A stretch of 64,000 nucleotides of DNA from Lutibacter oceani (GCF_003384935.1 NZ_QTTQ01000012.1:62001-126000), one strand, 5' to 3'. Shown: positions 8,054-18,009, numbered from the stretch's first letter. Program-made: numbers and translations. Notes: generated from the letters alone by a model not told the origin.

Positions 8054-9646
8054 TTAATATTCAATTATAGTAAATTCTAATTTTAGTGGATCTAAACTTT
8101 TTAATAGCATAGGTATTAATGCTTCCCCTATTTCTAAATAAATTTCTGAAAAATTACGAGTTCGTTCTTCTAAACTATTAGTTGGAAATAGCTCATTCTG
8201 CAACTTATTAATTCTATCAACCTCATCAGTCAGTTTTCGTTTTTGAGCTTTTAGCAATCTTTTTTCTAAATTATCCAATCCGTTTAGTTGCTTTTTTTCT
8301 TGTGCATTCACCGCACCAATAAAAGATGCATCTGTTTGTTTAGCCAATTCTTTTAAAGATTCAAACTGTTGGTGTAAGTAAAATTTTTGCTGAGAAAAAT
8401 CAATATCAACTTTTGAAATTTCTTTTACTTTTTTATTGATTAAATCTCCCTGTTTTAAAAAGATTTCAGCTAAAGTAACGTTTAACTTTTCAAGTTTAAC
8501 TAGTTGTTTATTTGAAATCAATAAAGCCGAATTTCTTAATAACAATATTGGAAATGGAGTATTTACAGTTTTAAAATAATTCTTCAACTGAAACCAATAA
8601 GCCAACTCTCCTCCTCCTCCAATATAACATAAATTTGGCAAAATTGTTTCTTGGTATAAGGGACGCATTATTACATTTGGGCTAAATCGATCTGGATAAT
8701 TTTTAATTTCTTCTATGATTTCTTCTTCAGAAAAAGTAATAACTGTGTTGTTGACTTTATAAAAATCATTTTCAAAAATAATGCGTTCTCGTAAATTATC
8801 TTTTAAATAAAAAAGATTGATTTCTCTTGGATTAACCTGAATTTTATAGTTCTCCTCTAACTTTTTATTAGCTATAGAAACTTCTTTAAATGAAGTTTTA
8901 TTTAATATTTCATCTTTTACAATTGGAACAAACTGTTTTTTTAACAACACATCATCTCCATCAATAATAACCAGACCATATTCGCCAAAAAGTTCATTAA
9001 CCAAATAGCGAGTTGCATCCGTTAAATTATCATTTAATAAATATGCTTTTTTAAATAATTCTTTTATAAAATTAGCATTTGTTGAATTTCCTAATTGGTC
9101 TGAAAAAGTTTCAAAAACAGTATCAAAACCTTCAGTTTTAAGTCTTCCAACTGCACCACTACTCTCCCTGTTCCAAATTACTTTCTTACCTTTAAAATTA
9201 AAGTAATTAATCTCTTCAAAATCGTGATCTTCGGTTGCCATCCAATAAATTGGAATAAAATTATTTTCTGGAAACTCGGCATTCAACAGCTTTGTTAAAT
9301 TAATGGTTGAAACAATTTTATATAAAAAATATAAAGGTCCTGTAAAAATATTTAACTGATGTCCTGTAGTTACAGTAAACGTATTTTTACCTGCTAATTT
9401 ATTAACATTTTTAGAAGTTAACTCACTAATATTAAAATTATTATATTGATTTATAAGCGCTTCAACTAATACTTTTCTAGTCTCAACTTTGAATGATTTT
9501 TGTTTAAGTTCTAATTGTTTTTTAAAACCTTCTAAATCTGGAAAATTTCCGTAAAAATCGCTCAGTTTTTGGTTTTTACTTAAATAATCACCTATTAAAC
9601 TTGAAAAATAGCCTGTTTCTTGAAAAGGAATTTGGTGTACTTTCAT
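8054..9646 (-). CDS. bshC: BshC, bacillithiol cysteine-adding enzyme
   Basis: A 530-residue protein carrying the BshC signature TGHQLNIFTGPLYFLYK at about residues 96-112 and the conserved IPIYWMATEDHDFEEI region. BshC is thought to ligate cysteine to glucosaminyl-malate, the last step of bacillithiol synthesis. The C-terminal part (about 380-500) is a long coiled-coil rich in Lys, Glu and Leu, as in the known structure of the family. It is downstream of, and 6 bases from, a methyltransferase gene. BshA and BshB are not in the window. Confidence 0.92.
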   Translation of the reverse strand: MKVHQIPFQETGYFSSLIGDYLSKNQKLSDFYGNFPDLEGFKKQLELKQKSFKVETRKVLVEALINQYNNFNISELTSKNVNKLAGKNTFTVTTGHQLNIFTGPLYFLYKIVSTINLTKLLNAEFPENNFIPIYWMATEDHDFEEINYFNFKGKKVIWNRESSGAVGRLKTEGFDTVFETFSDQLGNSTNANFIKELFKKAYLLNDNLTDATRYLVNELFGEYGLVIIDGDDVLLKKQFVPIVKDEILNKTSFKEVSIANKKLEENYKIQVNPREINLFYLKDNLRERIIFENDFYKVNNTVITFSEEEIIEEIKNYPDRFSPNVIMRPLYQETILPNLCYIGGGGELAYWFQLKNYFKTVNTPFPILLLRNSALLISNKQLVKLEKLNVTLAEIFLKQGDLINKKVKEISKVDIDFSQQKFYLHQQFESLKELAKQTDASFIGAVNAQEKKQLNGLDNLEKRLLKAQKRKLTDEVDRINKLQNELFPTNSLEERTRNFSEIYLEIGEALIPMLLKSLDPLKLEFTIIEY

Positions 9647-9652
9647 TAAATT

Positions 9653-10315
9653 TTATTGTATTCTTTGAAATAAAGTGTAAACATATTCTCTAGTATTTCC
9701 TGAAGGCTGAGTATATGTATAATTAAACCCTTTTAAAAGTTTAAAATCATCTCCTAAACGTTCTTGCAACATAAGTTCATTATAATTAAAAACGTCTAAT
9801 CCACAACATTTTTTAGCGCCATCTAAATTAAATTCTGCTAAAATTACATAGCCATTTGGTTTTAATACTGTTTTTAATAAATTGAAATAAGCATCTTGCT
9901 GATGCTTTTCAGTAAAAAAATGCAACACGGCTCTATCATGCCATAAATCAATATTTTTTAATTTCAATAATTCTGTAGGTTTTGTTAAATCATCTACAAT
10001 AAATTGAACAGTAGCGTTTTTATGATTTGTTAAACTTTTGTTTAATTCTGTAAGTGAAGCTGCGGCAATATCATTTACAATAATATTTGTATAACCTGTT
10101 GTTAGTAATTCTTCAATTAATGTTGTTGCACCAGCACCTGCATTAAAAATAACTGATTCCTTATCTAAATTACATGCATTAATTAATTCTATTGAAGGAG
10201 TTGGATTTTCTTCGTACCATCCTAAATTATTTACAGGCGTTTTTCTGTATGCATTATTCCAATGCGATTCAAAATTATAATCTGATAATTCATTTTCAGG
10301 GAAATTAGCACTCAT
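9653..10315 (-). CDS. Class I SAM-dependent methyltransferase
   Basis: A 220-residue Rossmann-fold methyltransferase. The SAM-binding motif I is FNAGAGATTLIEELL (about 57-71), where Ala-Gly replaces the more usual acidic Gly-rich form, followed by an acidic strand end (IIVNDIA) and the motif IV region DLWHDRAVLHFF. Length and layout resemble small methyltransferases of the thiopurine or tellurite type, but the substrate is unknown. It is the first gene of a two-gene operon with bshC, which hints at a link to thiol or detoxification chemistry. Confidence 0.8.
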   Translation of the reverse strand: MSANFPENELSDYNFESHWNNAYRKTPVNNLGWYEENPTPSIELINACNLDKESVIFNAGAGATTLIEELLTTGYTNIIVNDIAAASLTELNKSLTNHKNATVQFIVDDLTKPTELLKLKNIDLWHDRAVLHFFTEKHQQDAYFNLLKTVLKPNGYVILAEFNLDGAKKCCGLDVFNYNELMLQERLGDDFKLLKGFNYTYTQPSGNTREYVYTLFQRIQ

Positions 10316-10480
10316 TTATTTCAAATTTTAATTTTATAAAAGTAAGCAATTTAGATTGTTTGTCGAAACTACTTAATATATCTAACATTTTTTTAACTAA
10401 AAAATTTATTTGGTGTTGAAACTCTAGAATCAAATTAAATACACAAAAAATAATTCTATTAATTTTTAAGTTTAATTAAT

Positions 10481-10488
10481 TACATTTG
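10481..10488 (+). promoter_or_regulatory. -7 promoter box for the M14 peptidase
   Basis: TACATTTG matches TAnnTTTG and lies 18 bases ahead of the ATG at 10507. Confidence 0.65.
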
Positions 10489-10506
10489 ATGTTCAAATTT
10501 TAATAA

Positions 10507-12972
10507 ATGAAAAATCAACTTTTTTCCTTCATAGCATTAATTGCTATTTTTTTTTCAGTACAAGCACAAAATATACAAACACCAAGTGAATTTTTAGGTT
10601 ATGAACTAGGTTCAAACTTTACAAAACATCATAAAGTTGTTGATTATTTTAACTATCTAAGTACTAATTCTTTAAATGTTTCAATAGAAAAATATGGTAA
10701 AACAAACGAACAAAGACCTTTACTTGTTTCTTTTATTTCTTCTGAAGAAAATATTAAAAACTTAGAAACTATCAGAGAAGATAATTTAAAAAGAACAGGT
10801 ATTTTAAAAGGTATACCAAATTCTAAAATTGGAATTGTTTGGTTAAGCTATAATGTTCACGGAAATGAAGCTTCCAGTACCGAAGCTGCCATGTTAACTA
10901 TCTATAAATTGATTACTGAAAAGCAAGATTGGTTAAAAAATACAATAGTTATAATTGATCCTTGCATAAATCCTGATGGGCGCGACCGCTATGTAAATTG
11001 GTACAACCAGAAAAAAAGCAGTCCTTATAATACAAACCCTGATGCAACTGAACACAACGAGCCTTGGCCGGGAGGAAGACCAAACCATTATTTATTTGAT
11101 TTAAATAGAGATTGGGCTTGGGCTTCACAAATAGAAACGCAACAACGGTTAAAAATTTATAATAAATGGATGCCTCAGATTCATGTTGATTTTCACGAAC
11201 AATTTATAAATAACCCATATTATTTTGCTCCAGGAGCTGAACCATATCACGAAATTATTACCGATTGGCAACGAGATTTTCAAACCAAGATTGGTAAAAA
11301 CCACGCTAAATATTTTGATAAAAATGGTTGGCGCTATTTTACAAAAGAATCTTTTGATTTATTGTATCCAAGTTATGGAGACACCTATCCAACTTATATG
11401 GGAGCAATTGGTATGACCTATGAACAAGCAGGGCATGGAATGGCCGGATTAGGAATTAATACCGAAAACAATACCGTTTTAACTTTAAAAGATCGTATTG
11501 CACACCATACAACTACCGGATTATCAACTGTTGAAATGGCTTCAAAAAACACGTTAAAAATGGTTTCTGAGTTTTCAAACTTTTTTGATAATTCTAAATT
11601 AAAATACAAAAACTATATTTTAAAAGGTGATAAAGAAAAAATAGAAAACGTTATAAAATTTCTTAAAAAGCATGAAATAGCAAGTTTTTATGCTGATACA
11701 AAAAAATTAAAAGCGTTTGATTATGCTTCCAATTCAATTAAAACAATAAAAACCAGTATAAATGATTTAATAATCCCAACCAATCAACCAAAAGGAAAAA
11801 TGGTTAAAGTTTTATTTGAACAACAAGCCAAACTTTCAACACCTATAACTTATGATATTACTGCTTGGAGCTTACCTTATGCCTTTGGATTAGATGCTTT
11901 TGCTTCTGAAATAGCAATAACTTCAGACAAAAATTCGGCAATTAAAACCTTTAATGATGAAAATCAACTAAATAAAAATGCTTATGCATATATAAATAAA
12001 TGGAATGAAGTATCTGATGCTGCTTTTTTAGGAGATTTATTAGAAGAGGGATTTAATGTTCGTTTTAGCCAAAAAGATTTTTCTGTTGAAGGCAATCAAT
12101 TTAAAAAAGGCTCATTAATTATAATGAGAGGTGAAAATGAGCATGTTGCTAATTTTGATGAAATTGTTGTTGAAATTGCCAATAGGTTAGGTAAGAAAAT
12201 TACTGCTACAACAACTGGTTTTGTTGATCTTGGATCAGATTTTGGTTCAGCAAATATTTCTTTAATAAAAAATAAAAATATTGCTGTTTTATCTGGAAAA
12301 GGAACTTCATATTTAAGCTTTGGTGAAATTTGGCACTTTTTTGAAACCCAATTAAATTACCCAATTAATGTAATTAATACTGATAATTTTAATAGAATCA
12401 ACTTATCTAAATATCAAGTATTAATTTTACCAAATGGTTATAGAGCTGATGAGCAATCCTTAAAAAAAATTACTTCATTTGTATCGGAAGGTGGAAATAT
12501 AATTACAATTGGAAGCTCTGTTAATAGTTTTGCTGATAAGGATGGATTTAATTTAAAAAAGAAAAAAACAAAAGAAGACGATACTTCTGAAAAATCAAAT
12601 TTAATTCCATTTGACCAACGAGAAAAAGAGAATATTAAAAAGCAAATTACCGGAAGTATTTTTAAAAGTAATGTTGATGATTCTCACCCGCTAGCTTTTG
12701 GTTATAATGCAAATTATTATAGTTTAAAATTAAGTTCAACTGCTTTTGAATTACTTGAAAAAGGATATAATGTTGCTTATTTTCCTGAAAACACTATAAA
12801 TATTTCAGGTTATGCTGGACCAGATGCGTTAAAGCAAGTTCCAAATTCCTTATTATTTGGTATTGAAAGAAAAGGCAGAGGAAATATTATTTATATGGTT
12901 GACAATCCATTATTTAGATCATTTTGGGAAAATGGAAAGCTATTTTTTGCGAATGCAGTATTTTTTAATTAA
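10507..12972 (+). CDS. Secreted M14 zinc carboxypeptidase
   Basis: An 821-residue protein with a cleavable signal peptide (residues 1-20, ending VQAQ). The M14 zinc motif is H118-x2-E121 in NVHGNEASSTEA, then DPCINPDGRDRY and a third ligand in HVDFHEQ (probably His226). TYEQAGHG near residue 305 probably carries the catalytic Glu. The C-terminal half (about 590-680) resembles a class I glutamine-amidotransferase-like fold (LSKYQVLILPNGYRADEQS…), a layout seen in large Bacteroidota M14 proteins. No T9SS sorting domain is visible, so it is likely periplasmic. It probably trims peptides taken up as food. A REP-like hairpin follows the stop. Confidence 0.9.
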   Translation: MKNQLFSFIALIAIFFSVQAQNIQTPSEFLGYELGSNFTKHHKVVDYFNYLSTNSLNVSIEKYGKTNEQRPLLVSFISSEENIKNLETIREDNLKRTGILKGIPNSKIGIVWLSYNVHGNEASSTEAAMLTIYKLITEKQDWLKNTIVIIDPCINPDGRDRYVNWYNQKKSSPYNTNPDATEHNEPWPGGRPNHYLFDLNRDWAWASQIETQQRLKIYNKWMPQIHVDFHEQFINNPYYFAPGAEPYHEIITDWQRDFQTKIGKNHAKYFDKNGWRYFTKESFDLLYPSYGDTYPTYMGAIGMTYEQAGHGMAGLGINTENNTVLTLKDRIAHHTTTGLSTVEMASKNTLKMVSEFSNFFDNSKLKYKNYILKGDKEKIENVIKFLKKHEIASFYADTKKLKAFDYASNSIKTIKTSINDLIIPTNQPKGKMVKVLFEQQAKLSTPITYDITAWSLPYAFGLDAFASEIAITSDKNSAIKTFNDENQLNKNAYAYINKWNEVSDAAFLGDLLEEGFNVRFSQKDFSVEGNQFKKGSLIIMRGENEHVANFDEIVVEIANRLGKKITATTTGFVDLGSDFGSANISLIKNKNIAVLSGKGTSYLSFGEIWHFFETQLNYPINVINTDNFNRINLSKYQVLILPNGYRADEQSLKKITSFVSEGGNIITIGSSVNSFADKDGFNLKKKKTKEDDTSEKSNLIPFDQREKENIKKQITGSIFKSNVDDSHPLAFGYNANYYSLKLSSTAFELLEKGYNVAYFPENTINISGYAGPDALKQVPNSLLFGIERKGRGNIIYMVDNPLFRSFWENGKLFFANAVFFN

Positions 12973-12983
12973 GGTAAAAATTA

Positions 12984-13055
12984 TGTCACACTGAGCTTGG
13001 CGAAATGTTAAAACTATTTGATATTTAAATCAACTTCGACAAGCTTAGTTTGACA
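12984..13055. repeat. Inverted pair of REP-like palindromes between convergent genes
   Basis: A 21-base unit at 12984-13004 (core ACTGAGCTTG) is repeated inverted at 13035-13055, matching at 18 of 21 positions after reverse complement, with 30 bases between. It sits exactly between the stops of the M14 peptidase (plus) and rimO (minus). RNA from either side would fold into a long hairpin, so it probably ends both transcripts. Related units occur at 23970-24023. Confidence 0.75.
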
Positions 13056-13084
13056 AAACTTATTTATTCAGACTTTTATAATTA

Positions 13085-14401
13085 TTAGTTAGTAACTGGC
13101 TCACCAAACAAATCAAACTCAGTAGCTGAAGTAATTTTTATATTCGCAAATTTACCAACTTGAACATAGTATTTTGTTGCATCAATTAGCACTTCATTAT
13201 CTACATCAGGTGAATCAAATTCGGTTCTTCCAACAAAAACATTTCCATCTTTTCTGTCTATTAAAACTTTAAAAGTTTTGTTAACTTTTTCTTGATTTAA
13301 TTCAAAAGAAATCTGACTTTGAATTTCCATAATTTCATTAACACGTTGTTGCTTCACATCTTCAGCAACATCATCTTCTAAATTTGCAGCGTGTGTATTT
13401 TCTTCATGAGAATAGGCAAAAGCACCTAAACGTTCAAAACGCATTTCTTCAACCCAATCCTTTAATTCTTTAAAATTAGCTTCTGTTTCACCTGGATAAC
13501 CAACTATTAACGTTGTTCTAATTGCCATATCTGGAACGGATTTTCTAAATTCTGCAATTAAATTGGTTGTTTTTTCATGTGAAGTTCCTCTTCGCATTGA
13601 TTTTAAAATTTCATCATTTATATGCTGTAATGGAATATCTAAGTAATTACACACTTTTGGTTCATTATGAATAACTTCTAAAACATCTAACGGAAATCCT
13701 GTTGGAAATGCATAATGCAAACGTATCCATTCAATTCCTTCTATTTTAACTAATTCTTTTAACAAATCGGCTAAAGCTCTTTTTTTGTAGATATCTAATC
13801 CGTAATAGGTTAAATCCTGTGCAATTAGAATTAACTCTTTAATTCCTTTTTTAGCTAATTTTGTAGCTTCAATAACCAAATTTTCAATTGGAGTAGATAC
13901 GTGTTTTCCACGCATTAAAGGAATTGCACAAAAAGAACAAGGCCTGTCACAACCTTCAGCAATTTTTAAATATGCATAATGAGTTGGTGTGGTTGTTAAT
14001 CGTTCTCCAACCAATTCGTGCTTATAATCAGCATCTAAAACTTTCAATAAATTTGGTAAATCGTGAGTACCAAAATATTCATCCACATCAGGAATTTCTT
14101 TTTGCAAATCTGGTTTATAACGCTCACTTAAACAACCCGAAACATATACTCTATCAACTTCTCCTAATTCCTTTTTATTTACATAATGCAGAATAGTATT
14201 TATAGATTCTTCCTTTGCATCTCCAATAAAACCACAAGTATTTATAACAACAATGTTCCCTTCATCGTTTTCATCTTCATGAACTACATTTTTATTATTT
14301 GCTTTTAATTGCCCCATTAAAACTTCACTGTCGTAAACATTTTTAGAACAACCTAAAGTCACTACATTAATTTTATTATCTTTCTTTGATTTGGTTCTCA
14401 T
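13085..14401 (-). CDS. rimO: Ribosomal protein S12 methylthiotransferase RimO
   Basis: A 438-residue radical SAM methylthiotransferase that adds a methylthio group to an Asp of ribosomal protein S12. The N-terminal cluster cysteines are Cys18 (TLGCSKN), Cys56 (INTCGF) and Cys90 (VSGC). The radical SAM cluster is CDRPCSFC (151, 155, 158). A C-terminal TRAM domain (about 370-435) binds RNA or substrate. The TLGCSKN form and the sequence around the SAM cluster favour RimO over MiaB. A -7 box sits 20 bases ahead of the start. Confidence 0.95.
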   Translation of the reverse strand: MRTKSKKDNKINVVTLGCSKNVYDSEVLMGQLKANNKNVVHEDENDEGNIVVINTCGFIGDAKEESINTILHYVNKKELGEVDRVYVSGCLSERYKPDLQKEIPDVDEYFGTHDLPNLLKVLDADYKHELVGERLTTTPTHYAYLKIAEGCDRPCSFCAIPLMRGKHVSTPIENLVIEATKLAKKGIKELILIAQDLTYYGLDIYKKRALADLLKELVKIEGIEWIRLHYAFPTGFPLDVLEVIHNEPKVCNYLDIPLQHINDEILKSMRRGTSHEKTTNLIAEFRKSVPDMAIRTTLIVGYPGETEANFKELKDWVEEMRFERLGAFAYSHEENTHAANLEDDVAEDVKQQRVNEIMEIQSQISFELNQEKVNKTFKVLIDRKDGNVFVGRTEFDSPDVDNEVLIDATKYYVQVGKFANIKITSATEFDLFGEPVTN

Positions 14402-14420
14402 CTCTTGAATTTAAAGTGCG

Positions 14421-14428
14421 CAAAAATA
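14421..14428 (-). promoter_or_regulatory. -7 promoter box for rimO
   Basis: Minus strand TATTTTTG matches TAnnTTTG, 19 bases ahead of the rimO start codon. Confidence 0.6.
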
Positions 14429-14467
14429 CTATTTTTTAGTTGTATACCAACCATTTAACAAAACTCT

Positions 14468-16117
14468 TTAATTATAGCTTTCTGGCTTCTTACGAATTTT
14501 AGTCATTTTTTCAAAAGCGTAGCCTAATTGCAGTAATTGATCTTCCTGATAAGGTTTTGCAATAAATGTTAAACTAATAGGTTCTCCCGTATTTTTATAA
14601 CCCATTGGCACTGTTAAACATGGATATTTAGCCACTGCAGCAAAACCTGCATGATAATTATTAATGGATAAAATAGCATCCAGTTGATAGTCTTCAATAG
14701 GTGTATTTAAAAATTTAACACCATTGTTATGTAAGTTTTGTTTTATTTCTTGAAATGCTTCTGTTGAAGTGGAATCCATTATAATTCCTTCAAATAATTG
14801 CTGTCCGTAAGGTGCTCTGTTTATAGAATCTTGTAAATTTAGATTTACAATAGCTTCAACAGATGAGATTTCAATATTTTTATCTGCATAATTATTTAAA
14901 TATGCAGGTAAATCGTGTTTCATATCAATATTCAATAATGTTAAAAAACCTTTCAGGTCAACCTGTGGTGGTTCAAATTCAATAATATCAGCACCTGCTC
15001 TTTTTAATTTCACAATTGTTGCTTTATAAATTGAATCAGTTAATAGCTGTTTTATTACACCCAATTTTTTACCCCTTAAACTGGCTGATTTTAAACCTTC
15101 AAAATAATTAATTTGTTGATTATTTCCTTTTGTTACATCATCTTCAGCGTCTTCTCCCAACATTGCTGATAATAAAATTGCGTTATCGGTAACATATTTT
15201 GTCATTGGACCTGGAGTGTCTAAAGTACTAGAAATTGGTACAATTCCTGTTCTACTTAACAAGCCAATAGTTGGTTTTAATCCTACAACTGAATTTTGAC
15301 TAGATGGTGACAAAATAGATCCTGAAGTTTCTGTACCCACTGCAGCTACTGCAAAATTTGCTGCTACTGTTACCCCACTACCAGAACTTGAACCTCCTGT
15401 TTCAAAGACTTTTCTTCCATATGGATTTAACGTTTGTCCGCCAATTGCACTGTAACCAACCGGGCAACCACTACAAAAATAATAAGCCCATTCACTTAAA
15501 TTAGCTTTCCCTAAAATCAGAGCTCCATTTTCTTTTAATCTTTTTACAACAAAGGCATCATCGGTATTTTTGTTATTTTCTAATGCAAATGCACCTGCAG
15601 TTGTAGGCATGTTTTTTGTATTAATATTGTCTTTGAGTAAAATTGGAAGACCATACAATGTATATTTTACATTTTCAGGTCTGTTTTTATCCTTTTCACG
15701 CGCTTGGTTTAATATATTCGGATTTAAGGATATGATACTGTGTAAGGCTAAATCATTATTACTTTCAAATTTTCGAATTCTATATAAGTAAAAAAGTACA
15801 ATTTTTTCATATGATAAAATGCCACGCTCAACAGCATCCTGAATTGTAGGAATATCTTGTTCAATTATGTATGGTTCTAAATTATAGTAATCTTTATCTG
15901 AAAAATATGCCAACTCTTCTTCAAAAGGTTTAAATACTTCATTCATATCCAAATATTTGGATTGAATTAATTTGAATTTCATCCTGTTTATTTCGTGATT
16001 TTGTTGGTTTAAAATTTCTTCAGTTTCATCATAAGTAGTAAAAACAACAGTTAATTCTTTCTTTTTACAAGAAACTAACACGACTAAAATTCCTAAAATA
16101 AGAGCTAATTTTTTCAT
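14468..16117 (-). CDS. Amidase-signature lipoprotein
   Basis: A 549-residue amidase-signature hydrolase with a lipoprotein signal (Cys17 in VLVSC). The Ser-Ser-Lys catalytic set is visible: Lys162 in LLKDNI, the Ser-rich GGSSSGSG stretch at 241-248, and the nucleophile Ser267 in GTETSGS. The first 130 residues include a helical extension before the catalytic fold. The family hydrolyses amides of many kinds and the substrate here is not evident; envelope location argues against a role as GatA in tRNA amidation. It follows the large palindrome that ends the ftsY transcript. Confidence 0.85.
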   Translation of the reverse strand: MKKLALILGILVVLVSCKKKELTVVFTTYDETEEILNQQNHEINRMKFKLIQSKYLDMNEVFKPFEEELAYFSDKDYYNLEPYIIEQDIPTIQDAVERGILSYEKIVLFYLYRIRKFESNNDLALHSIISLNPNILNQAREKDKNRPENVKYTLYGLPILLKDNINTKNMPTTAGAFALENNKNTDDAFVVKRLKENGALILGKANLSEWAYYFCSGCPVGYSAIGGQTLNPYGRKVFETGGSSSGSGVTVAANFAVAAVGTETSGSILSPSSQNSVVGLKPTIGLLSRTGIVPISSTLDTPGPMTKYVTDNAILLSAMLGEDAEDDVTKGNNQQINYFEGLKSASLRGKKLGVIKQLLTDSIYKATIVKLKRAGADIIEFEPPQVDLKGFLTLLNIDMKHDLPAYLNNYADKNIEISSVEAIVNLNLQDSINRAPYGQQLFEGIIMDSTSTEAFQEIKQNLHNNGVKFLNTPIEDYQLDAILSINNYHAGFAAVAKYPCLTVPMGYKNTGEPISLTFIAKPYQEDQLLQLGYAFEKMTKIRKKPESYN

Positions 16118-16144
16118 TGAATTATATTTTGAAATAAAGGTATA

Positions 16145-16281
16145 AAAAAGGCTGTTTAAAAAGTAAAAAAAATCGTCAACCTTAATTTATTTCAGGTTCT
16201 CATAATGATTAATTATCAGTATGATGAGATGCTGAAACGAGTTCAGCATGACGGCTTTCAATAATTTTAAACAGCCTTTTT
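16145..16281. repeat. 137-bp nested palindrome (terminator-like arms around a REP pair)
   Basis: The outer arms are a perfect 17-base inverted repeat, AAAAAGGCTGTTTAAAA at 16145-16161 and its complement at 16265-16281, with A and T tracts as in a terminator. Inside are two 30-base units in opposite orientation, 16174-16203 and 16224-16253, that match at 22 of 30 positions after reverse complement. The right-hand one has the GCTGAAACGAGTTCAGC palindrome common in REP-like elements of flavobacteria. It lies between ftsY (ending 16294) and the amidase start. It looks like a terminator whose loop received a REP pair, or a small MITE-like unit. Confidence 0.75.
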
Positions 16282-16293
16282 ATTTAATATTTT

Positions 16294-17247
16294 TTAATTA
16301 AAAAAAGAATCAACAAATTCAATTTTATTAAAAACTTGTAAATCATCTATTCCTTCACCAACGCCAATATATTTAACTGGAATTTGGAATTGGTCTGAAA
16401 TTCCAATTACCACACCACCCTTTGCCGTACCGTCTAATTTAGTTACTGCTAATGAAGTAACTTCAGTTGCTTTTGTAAATTGCTTGGCTTGCTCAAAAGC
16501 ATTCTGACCAGTTGAACCATCCAGTACCAATAAAACTTCGTGTGGAGCATCTTCAACAACCTTTTGCATTACCCTTTTTATTTTGGTAAGTTCATTCATT
16601 AAATTTACTTTATTATGCAATCGACCAGCTGTATCTATAATAATAACATCAGCATTTTGAGTTACACCAGATTTTAAAGTATCGAAAGCAACAGATGCAG
16701 GATCACTACCCATTTCTTGACGCACAATTGGAACACCAACCCTATCAGCCCATACTTGTAATTGATCTATTGCTGCTGCCCTAAACGTATCAGCTGCACC
16801 AAGTACCACCTTTTTACCGCTTTTTGTAAATTGAGATGCTAACTTACCAATAGTAGTTGTTTTACCAACTCCATTAACACCAACAACCATTATAACATAT
16901 GGTTTTTTATCAGAAGGAACTGTAAATTCTGTTTCGTTACCAACATTTGTTTCTGCTAATAAACCTGCTATTTCTTCACGAAGAATAACATTTAGTTCAT
17001 CGGTACCTAAATATTTATCTTTAGCAACTCTGGCTTCTATTCTATCAATAATTTTAAGTGTAGTTTCTACACCAACATCTGATGAAACTAAAATTTCTTC
17101 TAAGTTATCAAGTACATCATCATCAACCTTAGTTTTACCTGCAACTGCCTTAGATAATTTATTAAAAAAAGAAGACTTAGATTTTTCTAGACCTTTATCT
17201 AAAGTTTCTTTTTTTTCTTTCGAAAATATTCTTTTAAATAAACTCAT
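16294..17247 (-). CDS. ftsY: Signal recognition particle receptor FtsY
   Basis: A 317-residue SRP-type GTPase that docks ribosome-SRP complexes at the inner membrane. A short charged N-terminal region and four-helix N domain precede the G domain with GVNGVGKTT (P-loop), DTAGR (G3) and TKLDGTAKGG (G4/G5). The long acidic A domain of E. coli FtsY is absent, as is usual in Bacteroidota. It is downstream of the rpmB-rpmG-DUF4295 cluster but separated from it by a terminator hairpin. The SRP RNA gene itself is at 43.3 kb. Confidence 0.95.
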   Translation of the reverse strand: MSLFKRIFSKEKKETLDKGLEKSKSSFFNKLSKAVAGKTKVDDDVLDNLEEILVSSDVGVETTLKIIDRIEARVAKDKYLGTDELNVILREEIAGLLAETNVGNETEFTVPSDKKPYVIMVVGVNGVGKTTTIGKLASQFTKSGKKVVLGAADTFRAAAIDQLQVWADRVGVPIVRQEMGSDPASVAFDTLKSGVTQNADVIIIDTAGRLHNKVNLMNELTKIKRVMQKVVEDAPHEVLLVLDGSTGQNAFEQAKQFTKATEVTSLAVTKLDGTAKGGVVIGISDQFQIPVKYIGVGEGIDDLQVFNKIEFVDSFFN

Positions 17248-17281
17248 TCTTTACAATTTTAAGCTATAAATATAAAAAAGA

Positions 17282-17314
17282 AAAGCTACCCTCAATAGTT
17301 TGAAAGTAGCTTTA
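17282..17314 (-). terminator. Terminator of the rpmB-rpmG-DUF4295 operon
   Basis: AAAGCTAC (17283-17290) pairs with GTAGCTTT (17307-17314). On the minus strand it is followed by a T-rich run and begins 4 bases after the DUF4295 stop. This suggests ftsY is transcribed mostly from another start. Confidence 0.75.
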
Positions 17315-17317
17315 TAT

Positions 17318-17488
17318 TATTTTATAAACAAAAATTTATTTTTTGCTCAAAAAGTCTTTTACATTATCTGGATCCATAATAGCTTCTACAAAAGTGTAAG
17401 CGCCTGATTTAGGAGACTTTACCATTTTTATAGCTTTAGTTAATCTTTTTGATCCTGTTTGTAACGATGCTACTGATTTCTTTGCCAT
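17318..17488 (-). CDS. DUF4295 family small basic protein
   Basis: A 56-codon gene read from the minus strand, starting MAKKSVASLQTGSKRLTKAI and continuing through KMVKSPKSGAYTFVEAIMDP. This is the DUF4295 family, found in Bacteroidota directly after rpmG. The protein is very basic at the N-terminus and probably associates with the ribosome, an inference from its neighbours and charge. Family members usually end near DFLSK; here there are about 7 further residues (NKFLFIK). The start is 9 bases after the rpmG stop, and the terminator follows at once. Confidence 0.85.
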
Positions 17489-17497
17489 GGTCCTATA

Positions 17498-17683
17498 TTA
17501 TTTTATTTCTTTATGAACAGTCATTTTCTTCAAGATAGGATTGAATTTTTTAATTTCCATTCTATCAGGAGTATTCTTTTTATTCTTAGTAGTAATGTAT
17601 CTTGAAGTACCTGCTTGCCCAGAAGCTTTATGTTCAGTACATTCTAAAATTACCTGAATTCTATTTCCTTTAGTCTTTGCCAT
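17498..17683 (-). CDS. rpmG: 50S ribosomal protein L33
   Basis: A 61-residue small basic protein ([20 protein letters not shown]…) matching ribosomal protein L33, of the form with few cysteines (one Cys at 15, so not the four-Cys zinc type). It lies between rpmB and the DUF4295 gene, the standard order in this phylum. Confidence 0.95.
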   Translation of the reverse strand: MAKTKGNRIQVILECTEHKASGQAGTSRYITTKNKKNTPDRMEIKKFNPILKKMTVHKEIK

Positions 17684-17690
17684 TACTTAA

Positions 17691-17930
17691 TTATTTTTTT
17701 AAAAAACCTTTTTCCCTTGCTTCTTTAATAACAGCAGAGATTCCCTTTTTATTAATATTCTTTAAAGCAGATGTAGATACTTTTAAAGTAACCCATTTAT
17801 CCTCTTCAGGAATATAAAAACGCTTTTTAATTAAATTAGCGTCAAATTTTCTTTTTGTTCTATTCAAAGCATGAGAAACATTGTTCCCAACCATTGCTTT
17901 TTTTCCAGTAAGTTCACAAACTCTTGACAT
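17691..17930 (-). CDS. rpmB: 50S ribosomal protein L28
   Basis: A 79-residue protein beginning MSRVCELTGKKAMVGNNVSH, the L28 signature. The zinc-binding cysteines of some L28 proteins are absent apart from Cys5. It is first in the operon rpmB-rpmG-DUF4295 and has a -7 box about 39 bases upstream. Confidence 0.96.
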   Translation of the reverse strand: MSRVCELTGKKAMVGNNVSHALNRTKRKFDANLIKKRFYIPEEDKWVTLKVSTSALKNINKKGISAVIKEAREKGFLKK

Positions 17931-17968
17931 ATTTCTGTACCTTTTTAATGTATTCTCAAAACGAGATG

Positions 17969-17976
17969 CAAAATTA
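17969..17976 (-). promoter_or_regulatory. -7 promoter box for rpmB
   Basis: Minus strand TAATTTTG matches TAnnTTTG, 38 bases ahead of the rpmB start. Confidence 0.6.
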
Positions 17977-18009
17977 ATTCTTTAAATCTAAATACACAAA
18001 CTTATTTTA

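Noticed and set aside
13924-14196. Plus-strand 90-codon ORF inside rimO
   Set aside because: Antisense to rimO across its radical SAM motif; no independent evidence.
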